From NCBI RefSeq assembly GCF_015062935.1, contig NZ_SUTM01000010.1, positions 26,455 through 90,454 on the forward strand: a DNA stretch of 64,000 bases, in the 5' to 3' direction. This DNA is from Methanobrevibacter sp. Lineage in GTDB: Archaea > Methanobacteriota > Methanobacteria > Methanobacteriales > Methanobacteriaceae. A program made the position numbers and the translations under genes. The notes under the pieces were generated by a model, which ran no database searches, was not told where the DNA came from, and was given only the letters and a program-made list of their open reading frames with translations. This document shows, piece by piece, positions 34,403 to 42,931 of the stretch (positions are counted from its first letter, which is position 1; every line of letters starts with the position of its first letter).

Positions 34403-35125
34403 ATGAAATTGTCCAAATCAAAAGTCAACACATATCTTAAATGCCCCCGTGAGTTCAAGTTTCAGTATATTGATGAAATAGAAGTTAAACCCAACAAATA
34501 CATGGCACTGGGAAGCGATGTTCATCTGATAGCTGAGAAGTTTACCGACAAGTTTGAGGACAATCTTGATGATGTGGATATTCAAAACGAATTGATCAAG
34601 GTTGCTAACGATTTGGACATAGGTTATGGTCTTGATGAGCATATTGACAATTTGGGACTGTTTTTTAAGGAAGTTTTTGTGGAAAATGACTATAAGCTGT
34701 TTTCAAATGAGGAATATCTCCTTGACAAGAAAAACAGGTTTTCAGGAATATGCGACATTATCCTTGAAGATGAAGATGGAAAGCTTACCGTTATTGACTA
34801 CAAGACAAGCAATTCAAATTCCTTTTCAAAGTATCGTCTTGAATTGTGCTATTACAAATTGCTTGTTGAAAACGTGTATCACAAACCAGTTAACCGTGTT
34901 GGAGTGTTTTTTACAAAAAACGGACGTTTAAGGCTTCTTGATGTATGTGAAGAGGAAAACAAGCGAAAGAATTTATGCTATTCTGAAATTGATGATGCTG
35001 TTGATACTCTTCATGAAGTCCGTGATAAAATCAACAGAAAAGAGTTTCCGGCTAAAAAACAGTACTTATGCAGATACTGTACTTACAAACATATCTGTGA
35101 TGATGAGTTTTATTTTTTCAGGTAA
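34403..35125 (+). CDS. Cas4/RecB-like PD-(D/E)XK nuclease with Fe-S cysteines
   Basis: 240 residues. KLSKSKVNTYLKCPREFKFQY carries the first Cys (14); YMALGSDVHLIAE the His of motif I; GICDIILED the Asp of motif II; and VIDYKTS the D/E-x-K (read as DYK) of motif III. Three Cys follow at the end (CRYC at 223-226, Cys232), together forming the four-Cys iron-sulphur site of Cas4 and AddB-type nucleases. Predicted 5'-3' or end-processing DNase in repair. There is no CRISPR array or other cas gene in the window, so it is probably a solo RecB-family (PF12705-like) nuclease. No clear RBS. Confidence 0.78.
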   Translation: MKLSKSKVNTYLKCPREFKFQYIDEIEVKPNKYMALGSDVHLIAEKFTDKFEDNLDDVDIQNELIKVANDLDIGYGLDEHIDNLGLFFKEVFVENDYKLFSNEEYLLDKKNRFSGICDIILEDEDGKLTVIDYKTSNSNSFSKYRLELCYYKLLVENVYHKPVNRVGVFFTKNGRLRLLDVCEEENKRKNLCYSEIDDAVDTLHEVRDKINRKEFPAKKQYLCRYCTYKHICDDEFYFFR

Positions 35126-35159
35126 AAAAAAGAAAAGGAGAGTTAATTTTCATTAACTC
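35124..35159. terminator. Bidirectional terminator between the nuclease and adhesin genes
   Basis: GAGTTAAT-TTTC-ATTAACTC (35140-35159) is a perfect 8-bp stem with a 4-base loop, overlapping the adhesin stop codon. On the minus strand it runs into a T-rich tract ending in T8. Confidence 0.6.
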
Positions 35160-38100
35160 ATATATTTTTAAACATTGAATAGAATACAATATTGTTATAG
35201 TTTCCTTTTGCGGAATCGGCAGCTATTTTTTGAGCGAGATCTGCACTTTTTGCTATGAACTTGGTGTAAATCTGCTTTAAGGAAAATTCAATAAATTTGT
35301 CTTGAGTTATAGTTTTAATTCCATTGAAAGCATTACCAAAGGCAGAATATTGAATACCTCTGGATACTCCTTTCAAGACATCGCCCCAGAATCTGCTGTA
35401 ATCCTGATTGTCATCTGCATAGATAAATCCTTCCATTGCACCTAAAGCACCGCCAACAATTGCATTAACACCCATTGAAATGAAGTTTGCAAGGGTTGCA
35501 CCGGTTGCAGATATTGCGGCACCTATATTTGCGGTAATAATTGCTGTTGCAACCATTATAGAACCGCCAATAAGGTCCTTTTTCCAGGAAGCCATAGGAT
35601 GCTTTTCAACAATCTTGTGAGCAGTTCCATAGATAACTACATCTTCTACAAAACCGTCCTTATTGTAAATGTCCACATTGGATTTTGAATCATATCCAGT
35701 ATTGTCAGAGAACTTTGACATAAAGACTTTAGCTGTTGCGGTATTGTAGATTGCTCCACCATATTTAGCATAGTTGCCAGTGAAAGTGGAGTTAAATACA
35801 TCCAATATTCCATTATTTACAATAGCTCCACCATAATCCGCCTTGAAATTATAGTCCACTATATTTTTATTGAATACGGAATTTCTGATTATCACATTAC
35901 CTGAATTTTGAATAGCTATGTTGAATCCTTCAATTATCAGATTGTTTATTTCAACATGTGATCTTACAGTGTTGGTTAAGAACTGTGTTGTATCATCATT
36001 TTTCGGATTTTGAACAAATATTTTTGCACCGTTACCGTTCAGTATAACTCTTCCGTAATCCGCATCAAACATGCTTTTGGAATTAGGGAAAACACCGTAA
36101 TCTCCTTTGACAAATGTAATATTGATTATATCATATTTGTTATTTTCCCTAATAACCTTTACAACTTTCATAAGGGATGCCAGGCTGTCCACTACACCAT
36201 TGTAAACGGAATTGTTGAGATTATCCCTGAACATGTAAAGTCCGTTTTTCTCAGTGACTATTGTGGATGCTGAAAATCCTCTGGAGTTGACGAATTTGAC
36301 TGTGGAGTAGTCTTCTATATCAAAGTCATTTCGATCATTGTTTTTCCAAGCCCAGTTGGATTTATATACATTACCTGAGAATGTACAGTTTGAAAATACT
36401 GCATTTGCAGTTTTTCCGGTACTGAAATAAGCACCACCCTTGACAGCACCATTGTTTATGAATGATGAATTGTAGCAGAAGACATTACCATAGTTTCTGA
36501 TTGCACCTCCATAGTCACCGTCCCTGGTTAAGTGATGCATGATGTTGTCCTTAAAGGTACAGTTGATAGCTATGAATGTTCCGTAATTGAATATAGCTGA
36601 GTTGAAACCTATCAGAGTCATGTTGACAAGTGTAAGTGATCCGAATTTCGGAATATATGCAAAGTGATAATCACTGTATGCATGGTTTCCTGTCATTGAT
36701 ATTGTTGCGCCGTTACCGTTGATTACAACAGGTTTTGAATTGATATCAAGGAAACTGCGCTCATGTATAAATACTGTAGTCCATGAAGAAGTATAATCGC
36801 TACGCCATTCATATTTATCAACAATATTGTCAAGGAAATCAGCTGATATTGAATAGGCAGCCTTATTTAATGTTACATTAATTACATTTGCCTGATTTAA
36901 ACCTCTAATCCATTCATATAAATTAGTCAAATCAGTTTCATTATTAGCTACAGTCAGGTTTTTGGTAAAACCATTGTTTGTGTTGAAAGTGTTAATGTGT
37001 CTTATGCTGTATGAAGCCAATATGTCCAGCTGACTGTTTTCCTTAACTTTATCATATGTATCCCAATTGTCGTCATAAATGACCACCATACTTTTATCTG
37101 CAGCACGGATATTGTCATTTTTGGTTACGAACTGACATTTTGCGAAATTAGTAATGGAACCTGCATCGCCGTATAATACTCCACCCTGAGTGGCGTCACC
37201 TGAACCGCTGTTATCGTTTCCATTAAAGACACACTTATAGAATGTTGCCTTGTTTTTGTTGTAGATTACAGAACCCGGAGTTTGTGTAGCCCAGAATTTA
37301 GCATTGTTTTCAACGAAACTGCAGTCTTCACAGTACACTTCTCCGCTGCTTGCAAATACCCTGTAGAATTTTTTGAATGTTAGGTTATTGACGATAATGC
37401 TTGTACTTGGTTCGAGATTGATGAAATTGTGATGATAATCATCTTCAAGTGTTGAACCTGCACCGTTGATTATAATTTTTCCATGGGTCAAGTGAATAAG
37501 GTAATTCCATTCGGAATCTCTCCAGAAGTTCTCAGTTACTTTATAAGTGTTTTTCTTAAAGTTGATTTGGGTCACGTCGACCTTATAGTCTGCACTGGCC
37601 ATTTTCCTTAAGAGATTTGTAAGTTCCTGGCTGTTTGAGACAGTAGCATTATACATTATGAATGCTTCTCCTGAACCCAGGACGTATCTGTAAGTGTTTT
37701 CAGCTATGACACTGTACATTGAAGCATTGCTTAGGTGAATGAATGTTTCATTTGTATAAATCGGCAGTAAAGCTCCGTAAGATGTACCGTTAAGTCCTAA
37801 ATCTACAGTTGAATACTGTTTTTTAACAGTAATCTGGTCTTTGATTGTCTGACCGTTGTATATTATTTCAACAGTGTAGTTTCCAGCAGTTACATTCAGT
37901 GTGAAGTATGCAATACCTTCAGCGGAAGTTTTGGCTGTGAATGTCTTGTTTGCTATTTTAAATGTTACTGTTTCATTTGCTGAGCCTTCTATTTTTGTAA
38001 AGTAGTCATCAAGAATATTGAATACTGCATTTCTAGGTTTTACAGTAATTTTGTTGGTAAATGATTCGCCTGTAACATTGTTTATTGCTTTTACTGTGTA

Positions 38101-40371
38101 TGTTCCAGGTTCCAGATTTGCATTGAGCTTGGCAACTCCTTCACTAACAGTGCTTGTATATGTATTGTTGTTGACTGAGAAAGCAACAATAGTGTCATCA
38201 GCTAAAAGGCTGCCGTTTTTGTCCTTGAATGTTGCTGAGTATTGTTTATTGTCTCCGTAGGTTTTTTCCAAATCATATCCGTATACGCTGATGTATGTGA
38301 CATTTATATCAAATGTTAACTTTTGTGAGTTGATTGTGAAGCTCAATGTGTGGATTCCTGTTTCAGAAGGAACATAAATCAGTTCCAGTGCGTTTCCACT
38401 TCGGGATTTGGTTATGAAATCTCCTTTTTTATTGGAAGAATATGATATTTTTTCCAAAGCGTAATATGAGACATCTTTTGTAAATGAAACTTTTATATTG
38501 GTTTTGACTCCCACATATGAACTTTTATCTCCTGATAGTGAAACTACAAGAGGACTGCTGTCTGAGTGGTCGGAGTTACTTCCGACAGTATGATATTCTT
38601 TTAACTGATTTGAAATTCCAGCACCGTTTGAACCCCACCAGTTACCTGAAACATCATCATAGTAACCGCTGTTGAATACTGAAATTCCCTGATCTGATGC
38701 ATAGTTTTGATGGAAAACATTAGCGTAGAGTTTTAAATGAGTGTCTTTGGAGTCAATATAGATTGCTCCTCCACGTTCTGTGGCTCCTCCATTGCTTTCA
38801 AAGTAGTTTCCGTTTACTATAAGAGTAGATGCCTTGTTGATGTAAACAGCACCTCCCCTTTTGGTATCTCCGTTTTTGACCTGATTTGAAATAAATACTG
38901 AATTGGTTATTCCGTTGAGGGTTTCAGTATATATTGCTCCACCGTAGTTTTCAGCCCAGTTGTCCTTGAATGTAGAATTTGACACATAAACGTTTCCACA
39001 TGATCTTACTGCGCCACCGTAACGTTTTTCTTTTCCACCGCTTGCATGATTAGCAATGAATGTGGAGTTGTAAAGTATCAGATTGGTTGAACTGCTGTCG
39101 GAGTATATTGCTCCCCCGTCACCTGCATTAGCATAATTGTTTGTAAATACGGATGATGAAAATGTAACGTCACCTGATTTCTTATTGATATAGATTGCAC
39201 CACCGAAGTCGCTGTCCGCATGGTTTCCGGTAAATATGAGGTTATTATTTGAGTTTCCAATAGTATCTGTGTAGACAGCTCCTCCATGGTCGTTTGCAGA
39301 GTTATTTATAAATGAATTTTTACCGCTGAACTGAATATATCCTGCCTGAACAGCTCCTCCTTTGCCACTAGCTTTGTTTTGTTCAAAAACAGAGTTTCCT
39401 ATATGAACCCATTTGTTTGATAGCAGTGCTCCTCCGGAACCTGATGAAGCTGAATTTTCTTTAAATGTTGAGCCTTCGATAATGATATGGTTATCATTTG
39501 ACACTTCAATAGCTCCGCCGCTTTTTGCAGTATTTTTTATGAACTGTGATTTTTCTATCACAACATCCTTATATGCGAAGAGTGCACCACCTTTGTAGGC
39601 ATTATTCTCTGTAAAATTACAGTTATTTACAAATATTTCTTCTTTAGCATTTATAGCTCCACCATATGTACTAAAAACTGCATTATAAGCCCTATTTAAA
39701 TTAAATACTGAATTTGAAACATCAACTGATCTTTCTGCATGGATTGCTCCACCATCTCTTGAAACAGTATTGCTTATAAATGAAGAATTCTCAACGACAA
39801 CATCTCCTTTTGAGTTTATAGCCCCTCCACTAACTGATGCGGAGTTATTGATGAATCTTGAATTTGTGATTGTTAATGTTGCCACTACATCATTGTAGAT
39901 TGCTCCACCGATGTTGCCTGCAGTGTTGTTTATGAATGTACAGTTGATAATGTTGTATGTAGCGGAACCTGCTATGAAAATAGCTCCACCGACACTTGAT
40001 TTTCCGTTAATGAATACTAAATTTTTTAAGGTTATATCTCCTTTTGTGGAATAAATCTGATTGTTTTTACAGTCGATAGTGTTTCCTGCACCGTCAATAG
40101 TGATTGTCTTGTCTATCTTTAAAATTTTTGTTGTAGCATAACTATTATTTAATTTTACTGTAGAACCTTCAGATGCATTGTTTATGATTTTCTGCAAATC
40201 ATCACCGCTGTCGGATAGAACTGTATCCTGAGCTGTTTGAAGTGTATCCAATGCATTTGAAGAATCTGCTTCAGTTGTTATTTGAGTGTCATTAATATCT
40301 TGAGCACAAACAGTTGAAAGTGAGCATAATACAAATAATAACAAACAAATAACTGTTAATTTTGTTTTCAT
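35158..40371 (-). CDS. Giant adhesin-like protein 1, beta-helix and Ig-like, with unusual hydrophobic C-terminal domain
   Basis: 1737 residues. Signal peptide (1-24, cut after TVCA). Residues 50-600 and 880-1570 are right-handed beta-helix repeats with many GGAIY and GGAI motifs (Pmp-type) and a closing NWWGSN near 578. About 620-860 holds Ig-like repeats (YGYDLEKTYGDNKQY, VKAINNVTGESFTNKITV). The C-terminus (1584-1737) is different from the other adhesins: a Gly/Ala-rich hydrophobic stretch (about 1602-1650: GGSIMVATAIITANIG, GVNAIVGGALGAMEG) followed by a charged helical part. No Ig-type wall anchor is present. Predicted surface protein for contact with other cells or substrates. The C-terminal hydrophobic part might insert in a membrane. 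Confidence 0.75.
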   Translation of the reverse strand: MKTKLTVICLLLFVLCSLSTVCAQDINDTQITTEADSSNALDTLQTAQDTVLSDSGDDLQKIINNASEGSTVKLNNSYATTKILKIDKTITIDGAGNTIDCKNNQIYSTKGDITLKNLVFINGKSSVGGAIFIAGSATYNIINCTFINNTAGNIGGAIYNDVVATLTITNSRFINNSASVSGGAINSKGDVVVENSSFISNTVSRDGGAIHAERSVDVSNSVFNLNRAYNAVFSTYGGAINAKEEIFVNNCNFTENNAYKGGALFAYKDVVIEKSQFIKNTAKSGGAIEVSNDNHIIIEGSTFKENSASSGSGGALLSNKWVHIGNSVFEQNKASGKGGAVQAGYIQFSGKNSFINNSANDHGGAVYTDTIGNSNNNLIFTGNHADSDFGGAIYINKKSGDVTFSSSVFTNNYANAGDGGAIYSDSSSTNLILYNSTFIANHASGGKEKRYGGAVRSCGNVYVSNSTFKDNWAENYGGAIYTETLNGITNSVFISNQVKNGDTKRGGAVYINKASTLIVNGNYFESNGGATERGGAIYIDSKDTHLKLYANVFHQNYASDQGISVFNSGYYDDVSGNWWGSNGAGISNQLKEYHTVGSNSDHSDSSPLVVSLSGDKSSYVGVKTNIKVSFTKDVSYYALEKISYSSNKKGDFITKSRSGNALELIYVPSETGIHTLSFTINSQKLTFDINVTYISVYGYDLEKTYGDNKQYSATFKDKNGSLLADDTIVAFSVNNNTYTSTVSEGVAKLNANLEPGTYTVKAINNVTGESFTNKITVKPRNAVFNILDDYFTKIEGSANETVTFKIANKTFTAKTSAEGIAYFTLNVTAGNYTVEIIYNGQTIKDQITVKKQYSTVDLGLNGTSYGALLPIYTNETFIHLSNASMYSVIAENTYRYVLGSGEAFIMYNATVSNSQELTNLLRKMASADYKVDVTQINFKKNTYKVTENFWRDSEWNYLIHLTHGKIIINGAGSTLEDDYHHNFINLEPSTSIIVNNLTFKKFYRVFASSGEVYCEDCSFVENNAKFWATQTPGSVIYNKNKATFYKCVFNGNDNSGSGDATQGGVLYGDAGSITNFAKCQFVTKNDNIRAADKSMVVIYDDNWDTYDKVKENSQLDILASYSIRHINTFNTNNGFTKNLTVANNETDLTNLYEWIRGLNQANVINVTLNKAAYSISADFLDNIVDKYEWRSDYTSSWTTVFIHERSFLDINSKPVVINGNGATISMTGNHAYSDYHFAYIPKFGSLTLVNMTLIGFNSAIFNYGTFIAINCTFKDNIMHHLTRDGDYGGAIRNYGNVFCYNSSFINNGAVKGGAYFSTGKTANAVFSNCTFSGNVYKSNWAWKNNDRNDFDIEDYSTVKFVNSRGFSASTIVTEKNGLYMFRDNLNNSVYNGVVDSLASLMKVVKVIRENNKYDIINITFVKGDYGVFPNSKSMFDADYGRVILNGNGAKIFVQNPKNDDTTQFLTNTVRSHVEINNLIIEGFNIAIQNSGNVIIRNSVFNKNIVDYNFKADYGGAIVNNGILDVFNSTFTGNYAKYGGAIYNTATAKVFMSKFSDNTGYDSKSNVDIYNKDGFVEDVVIYGTAHKIVEKHPMASWKKDLIGGSIMVATAIITANIGAAISATGATLANFISMGVNAIVGGALGAMEGFIYADDNQDYSRFWGDVLKGVSRGIQYSAFGNAFNGIKTITQDKFIEFSLKQIYTKFIAKSADLAQKIAADSAKGNYNNIVFYSMFKNI

Positions 40372-40381
40372 AATAATGACC

Positions 40382-42613
40382 TCATCTAATTGTTAGCTTA
40401 ACACTTTTACTTGTAGCTTTATAATATTTGGTAGCTGCAAAAGTAATTTTAGCTGTAAATTTACCTTTCTTGTTAAGTTTTGTAATCTTAAAGGTTGCTT
40501 TTCCTTTGGAATTGGTTTTGGCGGTATATGTTTTACCTTTAACTTTAAGTTTTACTTTAACTTTTTTCATGACTTTGTTTTTGCTGTTCTTTAACTGAAT
40601 AGTGTATTTTTTGGTTTTAAGGGATTTTTTGAAAGTTTTCTTTTTAGCAACAATTTTGGTTTTTTCCTTGTTGATTTTTACCTTAACAGTCTTTACATTC
40701 GGATTGTAATTGCTGTTTAAGGTAACTTTCAAAGTCTTGGTGCCTGCTTTAAGTGATTTCAATTTGCTTGAATATATTTTAAAGCTGGCTACACCATTCT
40801 TATTGGTTGTAACAGTTTTGATTGCCTTATTGCTGATGTAAAGTGTAACCTTTTCACCTGAAATTGCCTTGCCGTTTTTATATTTAACTGTAACGCTGTA
40901 TGTTTTGGCATAGTTAATTACAAATGTGGCTGTTTTTGCGGTAATGACAATGTTCCTTTTAAGAACTGTTGCAGTGTAGTTGACTGCAGGAGTATTATAT
41001 TCGCTGCATTCATAAAATATTGAAACAGTGTGATTTCCAACACTTAAACCGGAAATGGTGAATGCTGTCTGATTGCTTTTCAAATTTTGTGGATAGTACT
41101 TGCTTCCTATTACTGCATAGACTTTACCGGTTGTAATGTTTCCAGGCAAAACTACTTTGATATTTAAAGATCTGCCGTAGGTAATGTCAGGAATATCCAC
41201 ATCAATATCCATGGATTTTGATATAAGCAAAGTATCTGAAGTTACGTTATCTGTTGTGACATTGGCATTATCTGAAAATATATTATTACTGCCGTCACCT
41301 GCAGCATTTTTAGCAAAGGAACTTCCGTTAACCAGAACTTCACCTGCCGCTGCAACTGCTCCTCCTGATCCTTTTGCATTGTTGGATGTGAAGGTTGAAT
41401 TTATCACTTCACCATCGCCCATTGCGATTGCTCCACCTATTTCTGCATTGTTGGATGTGAAAGTTGAGTTGGCAAAGAAGGTTTCAGAGTCTGAATATAC
41501 TGCTCCGCCTGTTTGAGCCTTGTTATTAACGAATGTTGAATTTGCAACAACACTTAAGTCTTCAGCCATTACGGCTCCACCATATTCTATAGCAGAGTTT
41601 CCAACAAACTGTGATAAATATATTGAAAGCTCATCATTTACATCACCATAAACAGCTCCGGCAACATTAGCGGAATTGTTTTTAAAAACAGACTGATTAA
41701 TTACGCATGAATCACCTGAGCAGTAAACTGCTCCTGCAGTATCGTTTGCATTGTTTAGGGTGAAATTGGATTCTATAATACTGGTCGGATATGATGTTGA
41801 GTAAATAGCACCGCCGTTATCTGCAGAATTATTGATTAAGTTAGATTGAGACAATATAAAATCAAGTCCATCGGCATATATTGCTCCTCCGTCACCTTCT
41901 GCTTTATTATTTTTAAAGATACTTTTATCTATTTTAGTATTTCTTCCTGTGATATATACTGCACCACCACAACTTGCGGAATTATTTATAAATTCACAGT
42001 TTGTAATTGTACCGCAAATACCGTACCAGTATATCGCACCGCCTTCATCTGCAGTATTATTGATAAACTTACAGTTAATCATTAAACCGTTAACTCCTGT
42101 CCAGTCAACAGCACCCCCGTAAATTGCGGAATTGTTAAAGAATGTGCAGTTTTCCAATTTACCGTTGTCACAGAACCATTCTATAAGATTATATGAATGT
42201 GTAAAGTTCCAGTTTTTAAAGACTATATTCTTTAAGGTCACATTATCTGAATGGATTCTAAAGAGAAAATCCATTTCTGATTCGTTTCCGTCGATAGTGT
42301 GACCTTGACCGTCAACAGTTATATTATTAAATATTTCAATTCCACTGCTTTTTGCGTTCTTTGAAACATATATGTCATTGTCTATTTTTACAGTTTCACC
42401 TGCTGTGGAATTTTGAATTCTGTTATTTAAATCATCTAAACTTTCGAAATTTTCATTCAGTTGGTCTGAATTGGAAATTTCCAGGCCAGATGATTCTTCA
42501 TTAATCAAAGTGATATTGTCAATGCCAGTTTCATCGCTTGCCGTTACACTTGCAAGAGAGATGAAAAAACATAACAGTATCATCAAGATTATCGTGTATT
42601 TAAATTTCATCAA
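40382..42613 (-). CDS. Adhesin-like protein 2 with GGAIY beta-helix and Lys-rich Ig-like C-terminus
   Basis: 743 residues. Signal peptide (about 1-26, SLASVTAS end). Residues 60-450 are beta-helix repeats with GGAVY/GGAIY at about 22-residue spacing. Residues 470-655 hold two Ig-like domains (NIKVVLPGNITTGKVYAVIG, then YAKTYSVTVKYKNGKAISGEK). The last 90 residues are a Lys-rich repeat domain (KVKLKVKGKTYTAKTNSKGKATFKI) found also at the end of adhesin 3, probably the part that binds pseudomurein or the wall. Immediately upstream of adhesin 1 by 10 bp on the same strand, so they may share a transcript. Confidence 0.8.
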   Translation of the reverse strand: MMKFKYTIILMILLCFFISLASVTASDETGIDNITLINEESSGLEISNSDQLNENFESLDDLNNRIQNSTAGETVKIDNDIYVSKNAKSSGIEIFNNITVDGQGHTIDGNESEMDFLFRIHSDNVTLKNIVFKNWNFTHSYNLIEWFCDNGKLENCTFFNNSAIYGGAVDWTGVNGLMINCKFINNTADEGGAIYWYGICGTITNCEFINNSASCGGAVYITGRNTKIDKSIFKNNKAEGDGGAIYADGLDFILSQSNLINNSADNGGAIYSTSYPTSIIESNFTLNNANDTAGAVYCSGDSCVINQSVFKNNSANVAGAVYGDVNDELSIYLSQFVGNSAIEYGGAVMAEDLSVVANSTFVNNKAQTGGAVYSDSETFFANSTFTSNNAEIGGAIAMGDGEVINSTFTSNNAKGSGGAVAAAGEVLVNGSSFAKNAAGDGSNNIFSDNANVTTDNVTSDTLLISKSMDIDVDIPDITYGRSLNIKVVLPGNITTGKVYAVIGSKYYPQNLKSNQTAFTISGLSVGNHTVSIFYECSEYNTPAVNYTATVLKRNIVITAKTATFVINYAKTYSVTVKYKNGKAISGEKVTLYISNKAIKTVTTNKNGVASFKIYSSKLKSLKAGTKTLKVTLNSNYNPNVKTVKVKINKEKTKIVAKKKTFKKSLKTKKYTIQLKNSKNKVMKKVKVKLKVKGKTYTAKTNSKGKATFKITKLNKKGKFTAKITFAATKYYKATSKSVKLTIR

Positions 42614-42739
42614 ATTATAACCTCAAAATATTTATTATAATTAAATTTTATTTTAATAATATAATAAATATTTTTGGTTTTGTTCAATTTTTTTAAATCA
42701 AATCAATTTTCAAAAAAAATAATGTTAATGTAAGTTAAG

Positions 42740-42821
42740 TAGGTGTGATGGGATTCGAACCCACGAAGCACTAAGCAATAGGCCCTGAACCTATCTCATT
42801 TGACCGCTCTGACACACACCT
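42740..42821 (-). tRNA. tRNA-Leu (CAG)
   Basis: 82 bases. The acceptor stem AGGTGTG/CACACCT pairs in full with discriminator A. Anticodon stem ATAGG/CCTAT frames the loop TTCAGGG, giving anticodon CAG (leucine). D arm TCA...TGA with GCGG in the loop, T arm with GGTTCGAATCC, and a long variable arm typical of class II tRNAs. CCA is not encoded. It sits between adhesins 2 and 3, a usual place for insertions. Confidence 0.93.
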
Positions 42822-42883
42822 ATGAAAAAAAATTAGTTAAATATATTTTGTAAATCAATGTTTAAATACTTTTACAAACAATG

Positions 42884-42931
42884 AAAAAAATAAAAAAATA
42901 AGGAAAAATCACTTATTTAACAGTGATTTTT
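42884..42931 (-). terminator. Terminator of adhesin 3
   Basis: AAAAATCACT (42904-42913) and AGTGATTTTT (42922-42931) form a perfect 10-bp stem overlapping the stop codon. The minus strand continues with two T7 runs. Confidence 0.65.

Noticed and set aside
34403..35125. Cas4-like nuclease as part of a CRISPR-Cas locus
   Set aside because: No CRISPR array or other cas gene was seen anywhere in the window; the tandem repeats at 61-64 kb are protein-coding CNA-B units without spacers.
42141..42260. GGAIY repeats in adhesin genes as mobile or CRISPR-like DNA repeats
   Set aside because: The periodicity is at protein level (beta-helix turns) and the nucleotide sequence is not conserved between units.
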